Origin: Janthinobacterium rivuli
Lineage (GTDB): Bacteria > Pseudomonadota > Gammaproteobacteria > Burkholderiales > Burkholderiaceae_D
NCBI RefSeq assembly: GCF_009208735.1
Contig: NZ_WFLJ01000028.1
Location: forward strand, 1-52,550
Direction: 5' to 3'
Length of the DNA stretch: 52,550 nt
The translations under genes and the position numbers were made by a program. The notes beneath the pieces are model-generated. The model was given only the letters and a program-made list of their open reading frames with translations, had not been told where the DNA came from and ran no database searches. Of the stretch, positions 42,087 through 51,179 are shown piece after piece. The stretch's first letter is position 1; every line of letters starts with the position of its first letter.

Positions 42087-43520
42087 ATGCTGCTGTTTTC
42101 CCTCACGCTGTTGCAGGCCAGCGCCGCCTGTCTCGCGACCGGCCCGCTGCTGTGGGCAATGCTGAGCCTGGCGCAGCGGCGCTGGCCCGCGCTGGCGGCG
42201 CAGCGCAGCGTGTGGCTCGGCGCCCAGCTGGTGCTGGCCGCCGTGTTTGTGCTGCCGCTGCTGCCTAATACGCGGCAGCTGAGCGTGGTGCCCGAGGTGA
42301 GCGTGCCTGTTTCGCTGGCCAGCGCGGCGCCCGACGTGCCGCTGGCCACGGCTGTGCCGGCGGCCGGGCTGCCATCCGCCGCTTCATGGCTGGCCCTGGT
42401 GCCCTGCGCCTGGGGCCTGATCTATCTGCTGGGCGTCGCTTGCGCAGCCTGGCGCTGGCGGCGTGGCCACGCCATGTTGCGCGCCTTGATGCAACTGGCG
42501 CGGCGCCGGCGGCTGCATGGCCTGGAGGTGCTGGAAGTCGATGCGCCGATCTCGCCGATGCTGGTGGGCGTGTGGCGGCCGCGTTTGCTGTTGCCGGCGC
42601 ACCTGGCGCAATTTACGCCGGAACAACGGCAGTTGGTGATCGCCCATGAGCTGACCCATGCACGCCGGCGCGACCCCTTGCTCCGGCTGCTGGCCACCAT
42701 GCTGCAGGCGCTGCTGTGGTTCAATCCGGTCGCGCGCTGGCTGGCCGGCCAGCTGGCTTGGGCGCAAGAGCTCGGTTGTGACCGCCAGGTCCTGGCCGGC
42801 CGCGCGCCGCGCCAGCGCCAGCAATATGCGGCGGCCCTGGTCAGGCAGCTCGGGCTGCAGGCGCAGCCGCTGCCGGGACTGGCCTTTGGCGGCGGCAGCA
42901 TGGCCGAGCGCCTGCTGCGCATGCGGGACGGGCAGGCTCGCCCGGCTCCCGCCTTGCGGGCGTTGATGGCGCTGTTGCTGTGCGCGATCGGCGCGGCCAG
43001 CCTGGCGCTGCAGCCGGCACTGGCGTGGGCCGTGGCAGCGACGCCAGCCAGCATGCTCACTGCGCCGGCGTCGGCGCCCGCGCCCGCGGTCTGGCGCAAT
43101 CCACTGGACAGCATGCGCGTGACCGGCTTCTTTGGCGTGGTGCGCCAGATGACGCCACAAGGCCATAGCGGCATCGATCTGGGCGCCAGGCGCGGCACGC
43201 CCGTGCATGCGGCGGCCGACGGCATCGCCAGCGTCAGCGAAGATGCGCGCTTTGGCAAGGCCGTCCGCATCGACCACGGCGCCGGCATCGAGTCGCTGTA
43301 TGCCCATCTCGATCGGGTCACGCTCACCACCGGCACGGCCGTCACGGCCGGGCAGGCCATCGGCACGGTGGGCGCCACAGGCCTGGCGACGGGGCCGCAT
43401 TTGCATTTCCAGGTCACCCGGGACGGGCGCTTGCAGGATCCGCAACAGTGGCTGGCCGATCTCGATGCCAAGGCCACCGCGCGCGCCCTGCGCCTGCGCA
43501 AGGAGCAGTTCGGCCGCTAG
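42087..43520 (+). CDS. M56/M23 fusion metallopeptidase (BlaR1-like membrane protease)
   Basis: A 477-residue membrane protein. Helices near residues 5-30, 45-62, 100-122 and 292-318 frame a BlaR1-type M56 domain with H187-E188-L-T-H191 and a third ligand Glu228 in AQELGCDRQVL. Where BlaR1 carries a penicillin-sensing domain outside the cell, this protein has an M23 (LytM) domain, residues about 340-455, with H360-S-G-I-D364, YAHLD and H438-L-H440-F, so all zinc ligands are present. It may therefore sense or cut peptidoglycan outside while its M56 part inactivates the BlaI-type repressor inside. The combination exists in databases as M23/M56, but function is not established. Confidence 0.9.
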   Translation: MLLFSLTLLQASAACLATGPLLWAMLSLAQRRWPALAAQRSVWLGAQLVLAAVFVLPLLPNTRQLSVVPEVSVPVSLASAAPDVPLATAVPAAGLPSAASWLALVPCAWGLIYLLGVACAAWRWRRGHAMLRALMQLARRRRLHGLEVLEVDAPISPMLVGVWRPRLLLPAHLAQFTPEQRQLVIAHELTHARRRDPLLRLLATMLQALLWFNPVARWLAGQLAWAQELGCDRQVLAGRAPRQRQQYAAALVRQLGLQAQPLPGLAFGGGSMAERLLRMRDGQARPAPALRALMALLLCAIGAASLALQPALAWAVAATPASMLTAPASAPAPAVWRNPLDSMRVTGFFGVVRQMTPQGHSGIDLGARRGTPVHAAADGIASVSEDARFGKAVRIDHGAGIESLYAHLDRVTLTTGTAVTAGQAIGTVGATGLATGPHLHFQVTRDGRLQDPQQWLADLDAKATARALRLRKEQFGR

Positions 43521-43536
43521 TGTTATCAGGCCGCAG

Positions 43537-43566
43537 GTCGGGTGTGCGCGCGAGCGCACACCCGAC
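43537..43566. promoter_or_regulatory. strong hairpin between the metallopeptidase and receptor genes
   Basis: GTCGGGTGTGCGC and GCGCACACCCGAC form a perfect 13-base stem with loop GCGA. It lies in the 73-base gap before the TonB-dependent receptor gene. With no T-run it is not a typical terminator; it could limit read-through or act as an RNA-processing site that sets the ratio of the two products. Confidence 0.5.
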
Positions 43567-43593
43567 ACCACCATCGACCTTTCAGGATTCCCC

Positions 43594-45729
43594 ATGCGAT
43601 TGAGTATTTTATTGTGCAGCCTTGCGCTGCCGTTGACGGCGCACGTCCGTGCCGAGGACGTCCTGCCTTCCGTGACGGTCACCGCCAGCAAGGCGGACCA
43701 GCGCCGCGACGACACCGTGGCCGCCATCGTCGTCGGCCACGCGGAACTGACACGCCAGGGCGACCGCGTGCTGGCCGATGCCCTGAAGCGCCTGCCCGGC
43801 ATTTCCATCGGCGCGCCAGCCGGCACGGGGCAGGGCGGGCAGCTCCAGCTGCGCGGGTTGGGCCAGGGTTACACCCTCGTCATGCTCGACGGCGTGCCCG
43901 TGTCGCCCGGTTTTTCGCTCGACTCGCTGGACCCGGAACTGGTCGAGCGCGTGGAAATCATGCGCGCCGCCACGGCGCAATTTTCCGCCCAGGCGATCGC
44001 CGGTTCCATCAACATCGTGCTGAAAAAATCGGGCAAGCGGCGCGAACGCACCTTCAAGCTGGGGGCGTCCGGCAGCCATGGCATGCCCGCCGGCAGCGCC
44101 ACCGTGCAGTGGGCGGACCAGGACGGCCGCCTGTCCTACGCGCTGGCCGGCACGCTCGCTCACACGGGGCGTCGGGGCTTGTCCGATGAATGGAACCGCG
44201 CATACGATGCGGATGGCAAACCCACGGTGGTGCGCCATATGCCGCTGACGGAACGCGTGAAGAGCGATACGTTGGAGCTGGCGCCCCGCCTGCAATGGGC
44301 GCTGGCGGGCGAAGACAGCCTGGCCTGGCAAAGCCTGGTCACCTGGCGCCGCCTGGCCAGCCGCCGCCAGGTGGTGGAAACGTCTTACCTGGGCGGGCAT
44401 ACCGACTATCCGGACAATGACGCCGCCTTCAGTCAGGACAGCGGCAGCGTGCGCAGCGATCTGCACTGGCTGCGCAAGCTCGGACAGGGGGCCAGCCTCG
44501 ATATGAAACTGGGCCTCGATGCCAATCACCGCGGCAGCGATTATCTGTTCCAGGGTGTCGGCGCCGCGCCCGGGCCGGCGAATGTGCGCCGGGTCGATGC
44601 AGGCGTGGACGATGTGGGCATGCAGGCCAGCGGCACCTATCGGCGGACGCTGGGCGAGGGGCATGCGCTGGCGGCGGGCTGGGATGCGGGCAACCGGCGG
44701 CGCACGGAGTTCCGACGCGAACGCCAGCTGTCGTCGGGCGGGCCACCCGTGCTGCCGGACGAAGACTATGCGGCCACGGTGCGGCGCCTGGCCCTGTTCG
44801 CGCAGGATGAATGGGAAGTCTCCGCGCGCTGGTCGCTGTATCTGGGGCTGCGCTGGGAAACCTGGCGCACGGCCAGCGCCACCGGTGGCGCCGGCCCCGT
44901 CGATGTGCGCGCGCAGGTATGGAGTCCCGTGCTGCAAAGCCTGTGGAAGCTGGCCGGCAAGGATCAGCTGCGCCTTGCCGTCACGCGTACTTACAAGGCG
45001 CCGCAGATTTTCCAGCTGATCCCGCGCCCCTACCTCAACGACAACGGCAATAGCCCCGTGAACCCCGACAACCAGGGCAACCCGGCGCTGCGTCCGGAAC
45101 TGGCGTGGGGCCTGGACGCGGCCTACGAATACTATCCTGCGGAAGGCGCCATGCTGGGCGCCAGCGCCTCGCTGCGGCGCATCGGCGATGTGATGCTGGA
45201 CCGGCTGTACCAGGACAAGGGGCGCTGGGTGGCCACGCCCGTCAATCAGGGCAGGGCGCAGGTGCGCGGCATCGAACTGGAGGCGAAGCTGCCGCTGTCG
45301 GCGCTGTGGGCGGGCGCCCCCGCGCTGGACCTGCGGGCGAACGTGGCGCGCAACTGGTCGACGGTGGACGCCGTCGCCGGTCCGGACAACCGCCTCGATG
45401 GCCAGTTGCCGTGGAGCGCCAACCTGGGCGCCGATTACCGGCTGGCCGGCAAGCCGTTGACCCTGGGCGGCAATCTGCATTACCAGGGCGGTGGACCGTC
45501 GCGCGAGTCAAACCAGCTGCTGGCCTGGCAGGGTGCCCGGCGCGAACTGGATCTGTACGCCTTGTGGAAATTCAGCGACCAGCTGCGCCTGCGCGTGTCG
45601 GGCGCCAATCTGCTGCGCCAGCTTGAGCGCACGCGCAGCCTGTATGCGGACGGCGGCAGCAGCCTGCTGCGCACGGTCGATGCGGGCAGCTACCGCATGC
45701 TGCGCATCATGCTCGAAGGTTCCCTGTAG
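43594..45729 (+). CDS. TonB-dependent outer membrane receptor
   Basis: A 711-residue outer membrane protein. A signal peptide ends in VRA, then LPSVTVTASKADQRRDD (TonB-box-like), a plug domain with VLADALKRLPGISIG, LRGLGQGYTLVMLDGVPVSPG and RVEIMRAATAQFSAQAIAGSINIVLKK, and a 22-strand barrel ending in an aromatic-poor RIMLEGSL. It is shorter than FecA and has no N-terminal signalling domain. The ligand is unknown. ATTTTCAGGA-like AGGA before the ATG supports 43594; a longer frame upstream runs into the M23 gene and is rejected. Membership of the cluster with the repressor and peptidase suggests co-regulation. Confidence 0.9.
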   Translation: MRLSILLCSLALPLTAHVRAEDVLPSVTVTASKADQRRDDTVAAIVVGHAELTRQGDRVLADALKRLPGISIGAPAGTGQGGQLQLRGLGQGYTLVMLDGVPVSPGFSLDSLDPELVERVEIMRAATAQFSAQAIAGSINIVLKKSGKRRERTFKLGASGSHGMPAGSATVQWADQDGRLSYALAGTLAHTGRRGLSDEWNRAYDADGKPTVVRHMPLTERVKSDTLELAPRLQWALAGEDSLAWQSLVTWRRLASRRQVVETSYLGGHTDYPDNDAAFSQDSGSVRSDLHWLRKLGQGASLDMKLGLDANHRGSDYLFQGVGAAPGPANVRRVDAGVDDVGMQASGTYRRTLGEGHALAAGWDAGNRRRTEFRRERQLSSGGPPVLPDEDYAATVRRLALFAQDEWEVSARWSLYLGLRWETWRTASATGGAGPVDVRAQVWSPVLQSLWKLAGKDQLRLAVTRTYKAPQIFQLIPRPYLNDNGNSPVNPDNQGNPALRPELAWGLDAAYEYYPAEGAMLGASASLRRIGDVMLDRLYQDKGRWVATPVNQGRAQVRGIELEAKLPLSALWAGAPALDLRANVARNWSTVDAVAGPDNRLDGQLPWSANLGADYRLAGKPLTLGGNLHYQGGGPSRESNQLLAWQGARRELDLYALWKFSDQLRLRVSGANLLRQLERTRSLYADGGSSLLRTVDAGSYRMLRIMLEGSL

Positions 45730-45733
45730 GCTC

Positions 45734-45988
45734 TTAGTCGTCGATCTCCGCGACGGCGTAATCCACGCCCTGCGCATCGAGCCAGGCGCGCAGGACGGCC
45801 AGGCCGTGCCACGGGTCCGGGCGCAGGTGCTGGCAGACATACAGGCCGGCTTCCGTCAGCCTGGCTTCGGTATCGGGCCTGGCGCTGCCGGGCGGGCGCG
45901 GCGCCGGCGCCGCCAACTCTGGCAACTGCGCGAGGTGCTGGCGCTGTTCCGGCGTCAGGCTGGCCGTGATCCTGAATTCAAATCCCAT
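45734..45988 (-). CDS. small hypothetical protein
   Basis: An 84-residue soluble protein, acidic at the C-terminus (YAVAEIDD), with ITASLTPEQRQHLAQLPELA at the start and LTEAGLYVCQHLRPDPWHGLAVLRAWLDAQGVDY at the end. GGAGAAAAC lies before the ATG at 45988. No family is recognised. It is convergent with the receptor gene, with only four bases between the stops. Confidence 0.6.
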   Translation of the reverse strand: MGFEFRITASLTPEQRQHLAQLPELAAPAPRPPGSARPDTEARLTEAGLYVCQHLRPDPWHGLAVLRAWLDAQGVDYAVAEIDD

Positions 45989-46206
45989 GTTTTCTCCTTG
46001 ATGTGTGGGTTGCTGTTGCGTTTATTTCGTATCATCGAAAAAATTGCATATAGCTTGGCATTCTTTCCGTTTTTGTTTTCAAAGTATCTCGTCCATACTG
46101 CATAGCACTGGCCCGGCACACACAGCGTGACGCAAGGGCAGGAGCAGAAACACCGTACAACGAGATTTCTTTTTCATATTCAATTATTTTCACTAAGGAA
46201 AACATC

Positions 46207-46860
46207 ATGCCTATCGCCACCGCCCAAGCCGCCCAAAAACTGCTGACCCCGAACGATCATACCCTGATCATGATCGACCACCAGTCGCAGATGGCGTTCG
46301 CCACCCGCTCCATCGACCTGGCCTTGCTGCGCAACAATGCGGCCCTGGTGGCCAAGGCGGCGCGTGAATTCAAGGTGCCGACGATTTTGACAACAGTGGC
46401 GGCCAAGTCGTTCTCCGGCCCGATCTTTGACGAAATCCAGTCCGTCTTCCCCGAGCAGGCGCCGATCGACCGCACCAGCATGAACACCTGGGAAGATCCG
46501 CGCATCGCCGACAAGGTGAATGGCTACGGCAAGGGCAAGATCGTGCTGGCCGGCCTGTGGACGTCCGTCTGTATCGTGGGGCCAGCCCTGTCGGCGCTGG
46601 AACAGGGTTTTGAGGTCTACGTGATCGCCGACGCCAGCGGCGACGTCTCCGATGAAGCCCATGCGATGGCCATGCAGCGCATGATACAGGCGGGCGCGCA
46701 GCCGTTGACGTCAGTGCAATACTTGCTGGAACTGCAGCGCGACTGGGCCCGCGGCGAGACCTACAACGAGACGGTGGCGACGGCCGTGGCGCACGGCGGC
46801 GGCTATGGCCTGGGCTTGATCTACGCCAAATCCATGTTCAACGCCAGCGAAGGCCATTGA
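46207..46860 (+). CDS. isochorismatase-like hydrolase (YcaC type)
   Basis: A 217-residue cysteine hydrolase. LIMIDHQSQMAFATRSID holds the catalytic Asp24, GKGKIVLAGLWTSVCIVGPALSALEQGFEVYVIADASGD the nucleophile Cys122 and the typical isochorismatase core, and TTVAAKSFSGPIFDEI the region of the third residue. This long, YcaC-like subgroup has no proven physiological substrate; related enzymes hydrolyse amides or isochorismate. AAGGAAAACATC before the ATG is a good ribosome site. The 218-base upstream gap is AT-rich and probably contains its promoter. Confidence 0.9.
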   Translation: MPIATAQAAQKLLTPNDHTLIMIDHQSQMAFATRSIDLALLRNNAALVAKAAREFKVPTILTTVAAKSFSGPIFDEIQSVFPEQAPIDRTSMNTWEDPRIADKVNGYGKGKIVLAGLWTSVCIVGPALSALEQGFEVYVIADASGDVSDEAHAMAMQRMIQAGAQPLTSVQYLLELQRDWARGETYNETVATAVAHGGGYGLGLIYAKSMFNASEGH

Positions 46861-46882
46861 TTGTTCACGGATACCGTCTCCG

Positions 46883-46908
46883 CCGCCTGCCGGCGGGGCC
46901 GGGTTTTT
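46883..46908 (+). terminator. possible terminator after the isochorismatase-like gene
   Basis: CCGCC-TGCC-GGCGG (46883-46896) is followed after seven bases by five T. The stem is short and the T-run offset, so the call is weak; the convergent tadG gene ends at 46997. Confidence 0.35.
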
Positions 46909-46996
46909 GCAAGTCGGCCGTGCCGATCAGCGATTTTTCCGGCTTCTGGGGTACCTTGGGTTGCAGCTGCTTCGCCTTCCAGGCGGCGCCCAGGTG

Positions 46997-48337
46997 CTAC
47001 CTGGAAATGCGCAGGATGGCCGAGGCGAGCCGCGTGAAACATGGGCTCAGCTCGCTCTCGGTGGCCGCATAGCAGTACAGGCCCACGGGTTCGGCCGGCT
47101 TGCGGCAAGCCGCTTTCGCATCGGTGGTATTGGCCAGGCAGCGCAGCAAGTCTTCGCCCAGCTCGTTGTCCGGCCCTTCCCTGGTCTTCAGCGATGCGCC
47201 CATGCCCAGGGTAAAGACGAAAATGCCTTCCTGGCGCGCCTTGGCCGCCATCGCTTCGACCAGGTTGCGCGAGGCGCGGTGCACATTCGTCCATTGCGCC
47301 TGCGCCGAGGCGGTGGACGCGGTCACGACGCGGGGCGTATTGGTGACGATGGGAAACTCGCGCCGCGCCGCGTCATTATTCGCGTTATACCAGGCGGGAA
47401 GCGCGGTGATCTGACTGGCGGCGCAATCGCCGTATTGGAGCGAGTCGCTCACTTTCATCCTGTACAGGCCCGCCAATGCGGGGTTTTGCAGTTTCGGAAA
47501 GGTGGCGAGGCCGCCTGCTTCCTCGCATTTGTTGTCCTTGTTGGGAAAGTACGCGGAAAACGCCGCCGGCGAGCCATCGGAGAAAAACACGATGACGCGC
47601 AGGCTGGAGCGGTCGACCTGGGCGATGTCGTTCAGCTGTTTGCGTGCCTGGAACATGCCGGCGGAAGAGTTGGTGCCGCCGACAAAGGTGAATTGATCGA
47701 TCTTTCCGCCTTTCATGGTCATGCCGCCGCGGTCGAAACCGCGCTCGACCTGCCTGATCGGCACGTCGATTTGCGCTTCCGAGGCGAAATGCAGCAAGCC
47801 GACCCGGTCGACCGTGGAGTTGAACTTGTTCAGGAAGGACTTGCCCGCCGCCCGCACGGCGTCCGCATTGTTTTCCAGCGAACGCGACGTGTCCATCACC
47901 AGCACCATGTCCAGGTCCTTGCGGATGGTTTGCGCGCTGGCCGCCACGTTCAGGGTCTTGAAGCCGAGTACGCCCATCAGCGAGACGGGCAGCGAGGCGC
48001 TGGCGGAAACGTCGATGGTGACGGTACCCCTGTCGAACGTGACGTCGACGGGATCGAGGGTCGGCGTCGACAGCAGGAAGTGGTCCGGATAATTGATGTC
48101 AAAAAAATCCCTTGCCGACCGGCGCGCACTGGCCCGCTGTGCCTCTTCCGAGCTGCCCGCGGTGACGCCGCGCGCGGCCGCCAGGCTGGCCGCGTCGACG
48201 GCCGCGTTGAGCTTGGCCTTGACGAAGTAGCCGAGGGCCGAATCGATGGCCAGGCCCACGGAGGCGATCAGGACGACGGCCGACAGCGCCACCATGACCA
48301 GTACTTGCCCGCCTTGCCGCTTGTGTGGAATGCGCAT
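46997..48337 (-). CDS. tadG: TadG-like pilus assembly protein with VWA domain
   Basis: A 446-residue protein. An N-terminal membrane helix (residues 10-32, QVLVMVALSAVVLIASVGLAIDSALGYFVKAKLNAAVDAASLAAARG) is the TadG/TadE-type anchor. A von Willebrand A domain follows with the metal site D149-T-S-R-S153 and the later FFSDGSPAAF. Cysteines at the C-terminus (CEEAGG, CAAS, CLANTTDAKAACRK, CYAAT, CFTR) suggest disulfides outside the membrane. TadG proteins help the Flp (tight adherence) pilus system. The start at 48337 overlaps the stop of the preceding TadF-like gene (TGATG). Confidence 0.88.
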   Translation of the reverse strand: MRIPHKRQGGQVLVMVALSAVVLIASVGLAIDSALGYFVKAKLNAAVDAASLAAARGVTAGSSEEAQRASARRSARDFFDINYPDHFLLSTPTLDPVDVTFDRGTVTIDVSASASLPVSLMGVLGFKTLNVAASAQTIRKDLDMVLVMDTSRSLENNADAVRAAGKSFLNKFNSTVDRVGLLHFASEAQIDVPIRQVERGFDRGGMTMKGGKIDQFTFVGGTNSSAGMFQARKQLNDIAQVDRSSLRVIVFFSDGSPAAFSAYFPNKDNKCEEAGGLATFPKLQNPALAGLYRMKVSDSLQYGDCAASQITALPAWYNANNDAARREFPIVTNTPRVVTASTASAQAQWTNVHRASRNLVEAMAAKARQEGIFVFTLGMGASLKTREGPDNELGEDLLRCLANTTDAKAACRKPAEPVGLYCYAATESELSPCFTRLASAILRISR

Positions 48338-48948
48338 CAGAATACCGTCATCGAAGTGAGGTTGGGCGCCAGCACGGGCGTCGTGCTGTTGCCAAATTTC
48401 AAGGTGCCGAACAGCATGTCGAAATTGTAGAAAGTTTCCACGGCGTAAATCAGTTCGCCGTCGGCCAGCTGGTTCTGCATCAATGACACCGTGGGGGCGT
48501 ATTCGTCCCTGGCGATGCCGCTGCACGTGCCATCGCTCCAGCTGCCGCATCGCCACACTTGGCTGGCGGGCAGGTAGCCGCTGGCCTGCGCGCCAGCCTC
48601 CCAGCGGTACTGTTCCAGCACGATATTGCGCAAGCCGCTCTTTGCCGTGTAGCCCATGATCTTGGTGATGTAGATCATGCCGCGTCCCTTCATGTCCAGC
48701 GGCGGGGTGGTGGCCGCCAGCGCATTCATGATGCCCTGGCTGGAGGCGCTCAGGTCGGACGTGGCGCGCGCGGACAGGTTGGCGCCTTCGCGGCTGATAT
48801 TGAGCAGGATGGTCTTGGCCTGGATGGCGCGCGACAGGTCGGCCAGCATGAACAGCAGCAAGGCCAGCAAGGGCAGCACGATGGCAAATTCGACGGCGGC
48901 GATGCCGCGCGCGGCGCGGCGCGGAAAACGGGGGGCTGGCGCGCGCAT
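48337..48948 (-). CDS. TadE/TadF-like pseudopilin
   Basis: A 203-residue protein. The N-terminus is basic (MRAPAPRFPRRAARG) followed by IAAVEFAIVLPLLALLLFMLADLSRAIQAKTILLNISREGANLSARA, the TadE-type prepilin-like helix with the conserved Glu. The remainder is an exposed domain with a cysteine pair (WRCGSWSDGTCSG). These minor pilins assist assembly of Flp pili. The ATG at 48948 overlaps the upstream TadE stop (TGATG); a GTG one codon earlier is less likely. Confidence 0.88.
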   Translation of the reverse strand: MRAPAPRFPRRAARGIAAVEFAIVLPLLALLLFMLADLSRAIQAKTILLNISREGANLSARATSDLSASSQGIMNALAATTPPLDMKGRGMIYITKIMGYTAKSGLRNIVLEQYRWEAGAQASGYLPASQVWRCGSWSDGTCSGIARDEYAPTVSLMQNQLADGELIYAVETFYNFDMLFGTLKFGNSTTPVLAPNLTSMTVF

Positions 48949-49436
48949 CACAGGCCGCCAAAGCTTTCATTGCGCATGGTGGCGGCCACCACGAAATGCG
49001 CCTGGCCGTCGCGGAACAGGGCACGGATCAAAGGCGTGGCGAATGCCCAGCGGCAATCGACGGAAATGACGACGATATCGCCGGCCTGGCCGAACATGGC
49101 GGCGCCCACCGCATCGCTGCCGTTGACGGAGATCACGGGGCTGACCTTGTCATACATGCCCATGGAACTGTCGCGTATTTTTTGCATCACGGCCTGGTAG
49201 CGCTGCTGGTTGGCGCTGTCGGGGTCGAGGTCCTTGGCCCCCGTGACGGCATAGCGCGCGCCTTCGCGCACCGCGTGCTGCATGGTCATGTTGGCAAAAT
49301 AGGCCATGCTCAATTCGATGACGCCGATTATCAGCATGAGAAAGACCGGTGTTATCAGGGCCAATTCAACCAGGGTGGCGCCGCCTTGTCCGCCAGGCTT
49401 GCGGAATATGCGGGAATCGGCCTGTTTTAAACGCAT
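48948..49436 (-). CDS. tadE: TadE-like pseudopilin
   Basis: A 162-residue protein and the first gene of the minus-strand tad unit. After a basic, Gly-rich leader (RKPGGQGGA) comes TLVELALITPVFLMLIIGVIELSMAYFANMTMQHAVREGARYAVTG, a classical TadE domain in which the Glu of TLVEL follows the prepilin cleavage region. The rest is a small soluble domain with one Cys. The ribosome site is weak. The gene begins a three-gene coupled unit (TadE, TadF-like, TadG). Confidence 0.88.
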   Translation of the reverse strand: MRLKQADSRIFRKPGGQGGATLVELALITPVFLMLIIGVIELSMAYFANMTMQHAVREGARYAVTGAKDLDPDSANQQRYQAVMQKIRDSSMGMYDKVSPVISVNGSDAVGAAMFGQAGDIVVISVDCRWAFATPLIRALFRDGQAHFVVAATMRNESFGGL

Positions 49437-49996
49437 GGGAATAATCCGGTTAAGTTCCGCGAGGACGAATGTCGGGCGGCTGGCATTTCGCCATTTGACT
49501 GGCGATTATTCTATATCGATTTTCAAGGGTGTGTCCGCCATTTAAATTATTACAGGTCAAGATAATCGTAATTAACTGCGCTATTTCAAACGTGCATGCT
49601 CCGTCCCGACAGGGCCGGGAGTAATATGCGCGGATATGAAAACAGGCCTGGTGTCAGGATTGTCCTGCGTGCAGGCAAGGACTTGTTTTGCAAGGTGATG
49701 CAACAAAAATGCTGCAATGTAAGCAACAGCAGCGGTGGCAGCAGCGATGGCGCGCCCGTGGCGCTCCCGCCCTGGCCACGCTGCCCATCCATCGGCACCC
49801 ACCCGGCATGCGGCGACCGCTGCCCTTGGGCACGCACCGCGTCGGCGGGTGCCGGCCCAAGGCCTCTTCCTTTGTGCCCCCATGACTTCTTTCCCCTGCG
49901 CGCGGCAGCAGAAGGCGCGCGCGGACGAGGCAGGCAAGCCGATTCGGATCAACAGCATTCCCCGATGGGAGTGGGCTACAAGTAGAGAGGTAAAGC
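49437..49996. other. 560-base divergent region between tad units, no gene called
   Basis: It must carry the promoters of the minus-strand tadE unit and of the plus-strand regulator gene. The first 150 bases are AT-rich; CGATTAT (49503-49509) and ATAATCG (49562-49568) are a spaced inverted repeat that might bind a regulator. The rest is GC-rich; several overlapping open frames on both strands here have no credible ribosome site or domain, and none is accepted. Confidence 0.5.
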
Positions 49997-50686
49997 ATGT
50001 CAACAAACAATGTCATCCGCGTCATGCTGGTGTCGGACCACAAGACCTGGCTGTGGGGCCTGGAGCAGTTGCTCGCCGGCGCCCAGCCGGCGATGCAGGT
50101 GGTGGCCAGTTCCACCGAGATCGACAGCGCGCTGCTGCTGGCCCGGACCCTGTGTCCCGACGTCATCGTGCTCGACGCCGACCTTGGCTGCGGCGGCGCC
50201 TGCGCCATCGACTATCTGCCGCAGCTGCTCGGCAATGGCGTGTCGCGCGCATTGCTGTTTAGCGGCACGCAGGACCAGGCCGCATGCGGGCGCGCCGTGC
50301 GCAGCGGCGCGCGCGCGGTGCTGGGCAAGGAAACGTCCGTCAAGCAAATGGTCGACGCCATCGCCCGCCTGCATCGGGGCGAATTGTGCCTGGAACCGGC
50401 ACTGCTCGACAGCATGCTGGGCGTGCTGAACAAGCCGGAGGCGGCGCCCGATCCGGAAGAGCAGCGGATCGCCAGGCTGACGCTGAAGGAGCGCAAGATC
50501 GTTGCCATGATGGTGGAAGGAAATGGCGCGCTGAACCGTGCGATAGCCCAGCGCGCTTTTATCTCGGAGCAAACCTTGCGTAATCATCTGACATCGATCT
50601 ACAGCAAGCTCGATGTCACCAACCGCCTGGAATTATATGTGTACGCCACCCGCAACCGGCTGGCCGAGCCCGTCCACGCGGAATGA
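49997..50686 (+). CDS. NarL/LuxR-family response regulator
   Basis: A 229-residue regulator. The receiver domain has Asp14 (VSDH, where family members usually have a pair of acids), the phosphoacceptor Asp60 in VIVLDADLG, a Ser in LLFSGTQD, and Lys in AVLGKETS. The output domain is a LuxR-type helix-turn-helix (LTLKERKIVAMMVEGNGALNRAIAQRAFISEQTLRNHLTSIYSKLDVTNRLELYVYA). GAGAGGTAAAGC precedes the ATG. It lies 204 bases before flp, on the same strand, and probably controls the tad genes; no cognate kinase is in the window. Confidence 0.9.
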   Translation: MSTNNVIRVMLVSDHKTWLWGLEQLLAGAQPAMQVVASSTEIDSALLLARTLCPDVIVLDADLGCGGACAIDYLPQLLGNGVSRALLFSGTQDQAACGRAVRSGARAVLGKETSVKQMVDAIARLHRGELCLEPALLDSMLGVLNKPEAAPDPEEQRIARLTLKERKIVAMMVEGNGALNRAIAQRAFISEQTLRNHLTSIYSKLDVTNRLELYVYATRNRLAEPVHAE

Positions 50687-50890
50687 CAGTACATATGTAC
50701 TGATTATAGACAAAAAATTAAGATGGTTTGTACTGCGCATAAAATGACTTTTCTCTGATTCGATTTTATGTTTGTTTATATAAAATACACGCATCAGAAA
50801 TTGGCAAATAAAAACAAGGATGATGTTTTTATTTTCAGACTGTATTTTCAGTTTTTATCATGTTTGAAACTTGACCTGAAAGGGAATAAT

Positions 50891-51064
50891 ATGAATTGCA
50901 TTAAAAACTTTATCGCCGAAGAAGATGGCGTGACGGCCATCGAATATGCGCTGATCGCGGCGCTGGTGGCTGCGGCGCTGGTCACGGCCGTCGGCTATTT
51001 CACCACCGGCCTCGATGGCGCCTTCAAGGCGATCGGCACCAAGCTGACGGGCGCGGCGATCTAA
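50891..51064 (+). CDS. flp: Flp-type major pilin
   Basis: A 57-residue prepilin. The leader ends at Gly in EEDG, and the mature start VTAIEYALIAALVAAALVTAVG has the Flp signature Glu5-Tyr6 and a hydrophobic helix, followed by a short tail (DGAFKAIGTKLTGAAI). AGGGAATAAT precedes the ATG at 50891. The gene sits 115 bases before the prepilin peptidase gene. The 204 bases upstream are AT-rich and probably carry its promoter. Confidence 0.93.
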   Translation: MNCIKNFIAEEDGVTAIEYALIAALVAAALVTAVGYFTTGLDGAFKAIGTKLTGAAI

Positions 51065-51179
51065 GGCGCCCGCCCACCGCGCTGCACCCCGACAGGCCGC
51101 TGCCCATGCGCGGCGGCCTGCCGACTTCCCGCCCAACGATGCGCATGCCGTCATGCGCTCGGCTTGCATCAGGTACACG

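Noticed and set aside
43609..45480. A long minus-strand open frame opposite the TonB receptor gene
   Set aside because: Low-complexity composition and no recognisable motif; the receptor on the other strand explains the sequence fully.
49586..49985. Overlapping short open frames on both strands between the tad units
   Set aside because: Pro/Arg/Cys-rich translations without domain or ribosome site.
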